Below, piece after piece: positions 36,087-36,543 of a stretch of DNA of 36,543 nucleotides. Made by a program: the position numbers and the translations under genes. The notes under the pieces are model-generated. The model was not told where the DNA came from. It ran no database searches and saw only the letters and a program-made list of their open reading frames with translations. Position 1 is the stretch's first letter. The number at the start of each line of letters is the position of its first letter. The stretch is from Cellulomonas pakistanensis (GTDB lineage Bacteria; Actinomycetota; Actinomycetes; Actinomycetales; Cellulomonadaceae): contig NZ_BONO01000035.1 of the NCBI RefSeq assembly GCF_016862755.1, positions 1 to 36,543 of the forward strand. Direction: 5' to 3'.

Positions 36087-36543
36087 ATGTCGCAGCCCGC
36101 CCTCGCCCTCACGGACCAGGCCGCCCGCTCCCAGGACGGCACCCCGGCCCGCGCCGCGAGCCGTCGCGGACGACGCCTCGCCACCAGCACCGGCGCGATC
36201 GCCATCGCCGCGGTCGCCGCGACCGCCGGCGCGCCCGCCGCGCACGCGGACGACTCGTACACGGTGCGCTCCGGCGACACGGTCAGCCACATCGCCTCGA
36301 AGTACGGGACGACCGTGTCCGCCGTGCGGAGCGCGAACGGCCTCGGCGCGAGCGCCTTCATCCGCGAGGGCCAGCGGCTCACCATCCCGACGTCGGGCGC
36401 CGCGGCGGCGGCCGCCCCCGCCGCCGCGGGCGGCACGCACACCGTCGCCTCCGGCGAGACCGTCTCCGCGATCGCGCAGCGCTACGGCACCACGGTCGCC
36501 GCGGTCACCTCCGCGAACGGCCTGGACGCCCGGGCGTTCATCC
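36087..36543 (+). CDS. Secreted LysM cell-wall protein, partial (runs off the window)
   Basis: The first 152 residues of a longer protein. A signal peptide is clear: a basic segment SRRGRRLA at 25-32, an Ala-rich core at 33-50 and a likely cleavage after AHA near residue 54. Two LysM peptidoglycan-binding repeats follow: YTVRSGDTVSHIASKYGTTV (about 58-100, ending LTIP) and HTVASGETVSAIAQRYGTTV (about 118 to the edge), separated by an Ala-rich linker. The C-terminal part is not visible; NlpC/P60, transglycosylase or further LysM domains are possible. ATG start with AGGGG 8 nt upstream. Four GTCAC repeats upstream suggest MtrA control. Confidence 0.9.
   Translation, partial: MSQPALALTDQAARSQDGTPARAASRRGRRLATSTGAIAIAAVAATAGAPAAHADDSYTVRSGDTVSHIASKYGTTVSAVRSANGLGASAFIREGQRLTIPTSGAAAAAAPAAAGGTHTVASGETVSAIAQRYGTTVAAVTSANGLDARAFI

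Noticed and set aside
35807..36442. Minus-strand frame covering the LysM promoter region
   Set aside because: It runs antisense to a clear signal peptide and LysM repeats, has no ribosome site and shows no recognisable domain.

Overview
This window is high-GC actinobacterial chromosome. Gene content, GTG starts and base composition fit a Micrococcales organism, probably Cellulomonas or a close relative; that placement is inference from protein style, not from a marker gene. No rRNA, tRNA, transposase, integrase or cas gene was seen. It is mostly conserved housekeeping DNA, and the unusual material lies in the intergenic gaps.

Layout. (1) 1-3600: a truncated ~60-bp-period repeat, then acnA (aconitase) with a perfect 20-bp palindrome upstream, then a 60-aa unknown protein. 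(2) 3600-13000: a block whose gene order matches, from memory, Mycobacterium tuberculosis Rv2689c-Rv2701c: RNA (uracil-5) methyltransferase, KimA-type potassium importer, two RCK proteins (ceoB/ceoC), DUF3159, OB-fold protein, DUF3710, dut, DUF3093, DUF4193, suhB. (3) 13100-20700: TRIC-type channel, divergent sepH (cell division), then a four-gene minus-strand operon pat, DUF5998, phosphodiesterase, tdk. (4) 20700-27900: topoisomerase IV genes parC (+) and parE (-) converging on a MarR regulator and a tandem GNAT acetyltransferase, then a small zinc-ribbon protein. (5) 27900-33500: zinc alcohol dehydrogenase with two DosR-like boxes, the principal sigma factor sigA, a universal stress protein and DUF4192. 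(6) 33500-36543: lipoprotein, IdsA-type prenyl diphosphate synthase, Rv2175c-like DNA-binding protein, and the start of a LysM cell-wall protein preceded by four 9-bp GTCAC repeats.

Recurring signals. About ten genes show a TAnnnT-like -10 hexamer only 6-8 nt before an ATG or GTG, the signature of leaderless transcripts. Strong GC hairpins close most convergent pairs. Three intergenic arrays of 18-21-bp units (3729-3832, 23415-23532, 31189-31310) have different sequences; the first two switch unit orientation part-way, so their transcripts could fold back on themselves.

Most worth checking: the MtrA-like repeats before the LysM gene, the DosR-like boxes before the alcohol dehydrogenase, the KimA/double-RCK divergent pair, the fold-back arrays and the CRISPR-spaced repeat at the left edge.
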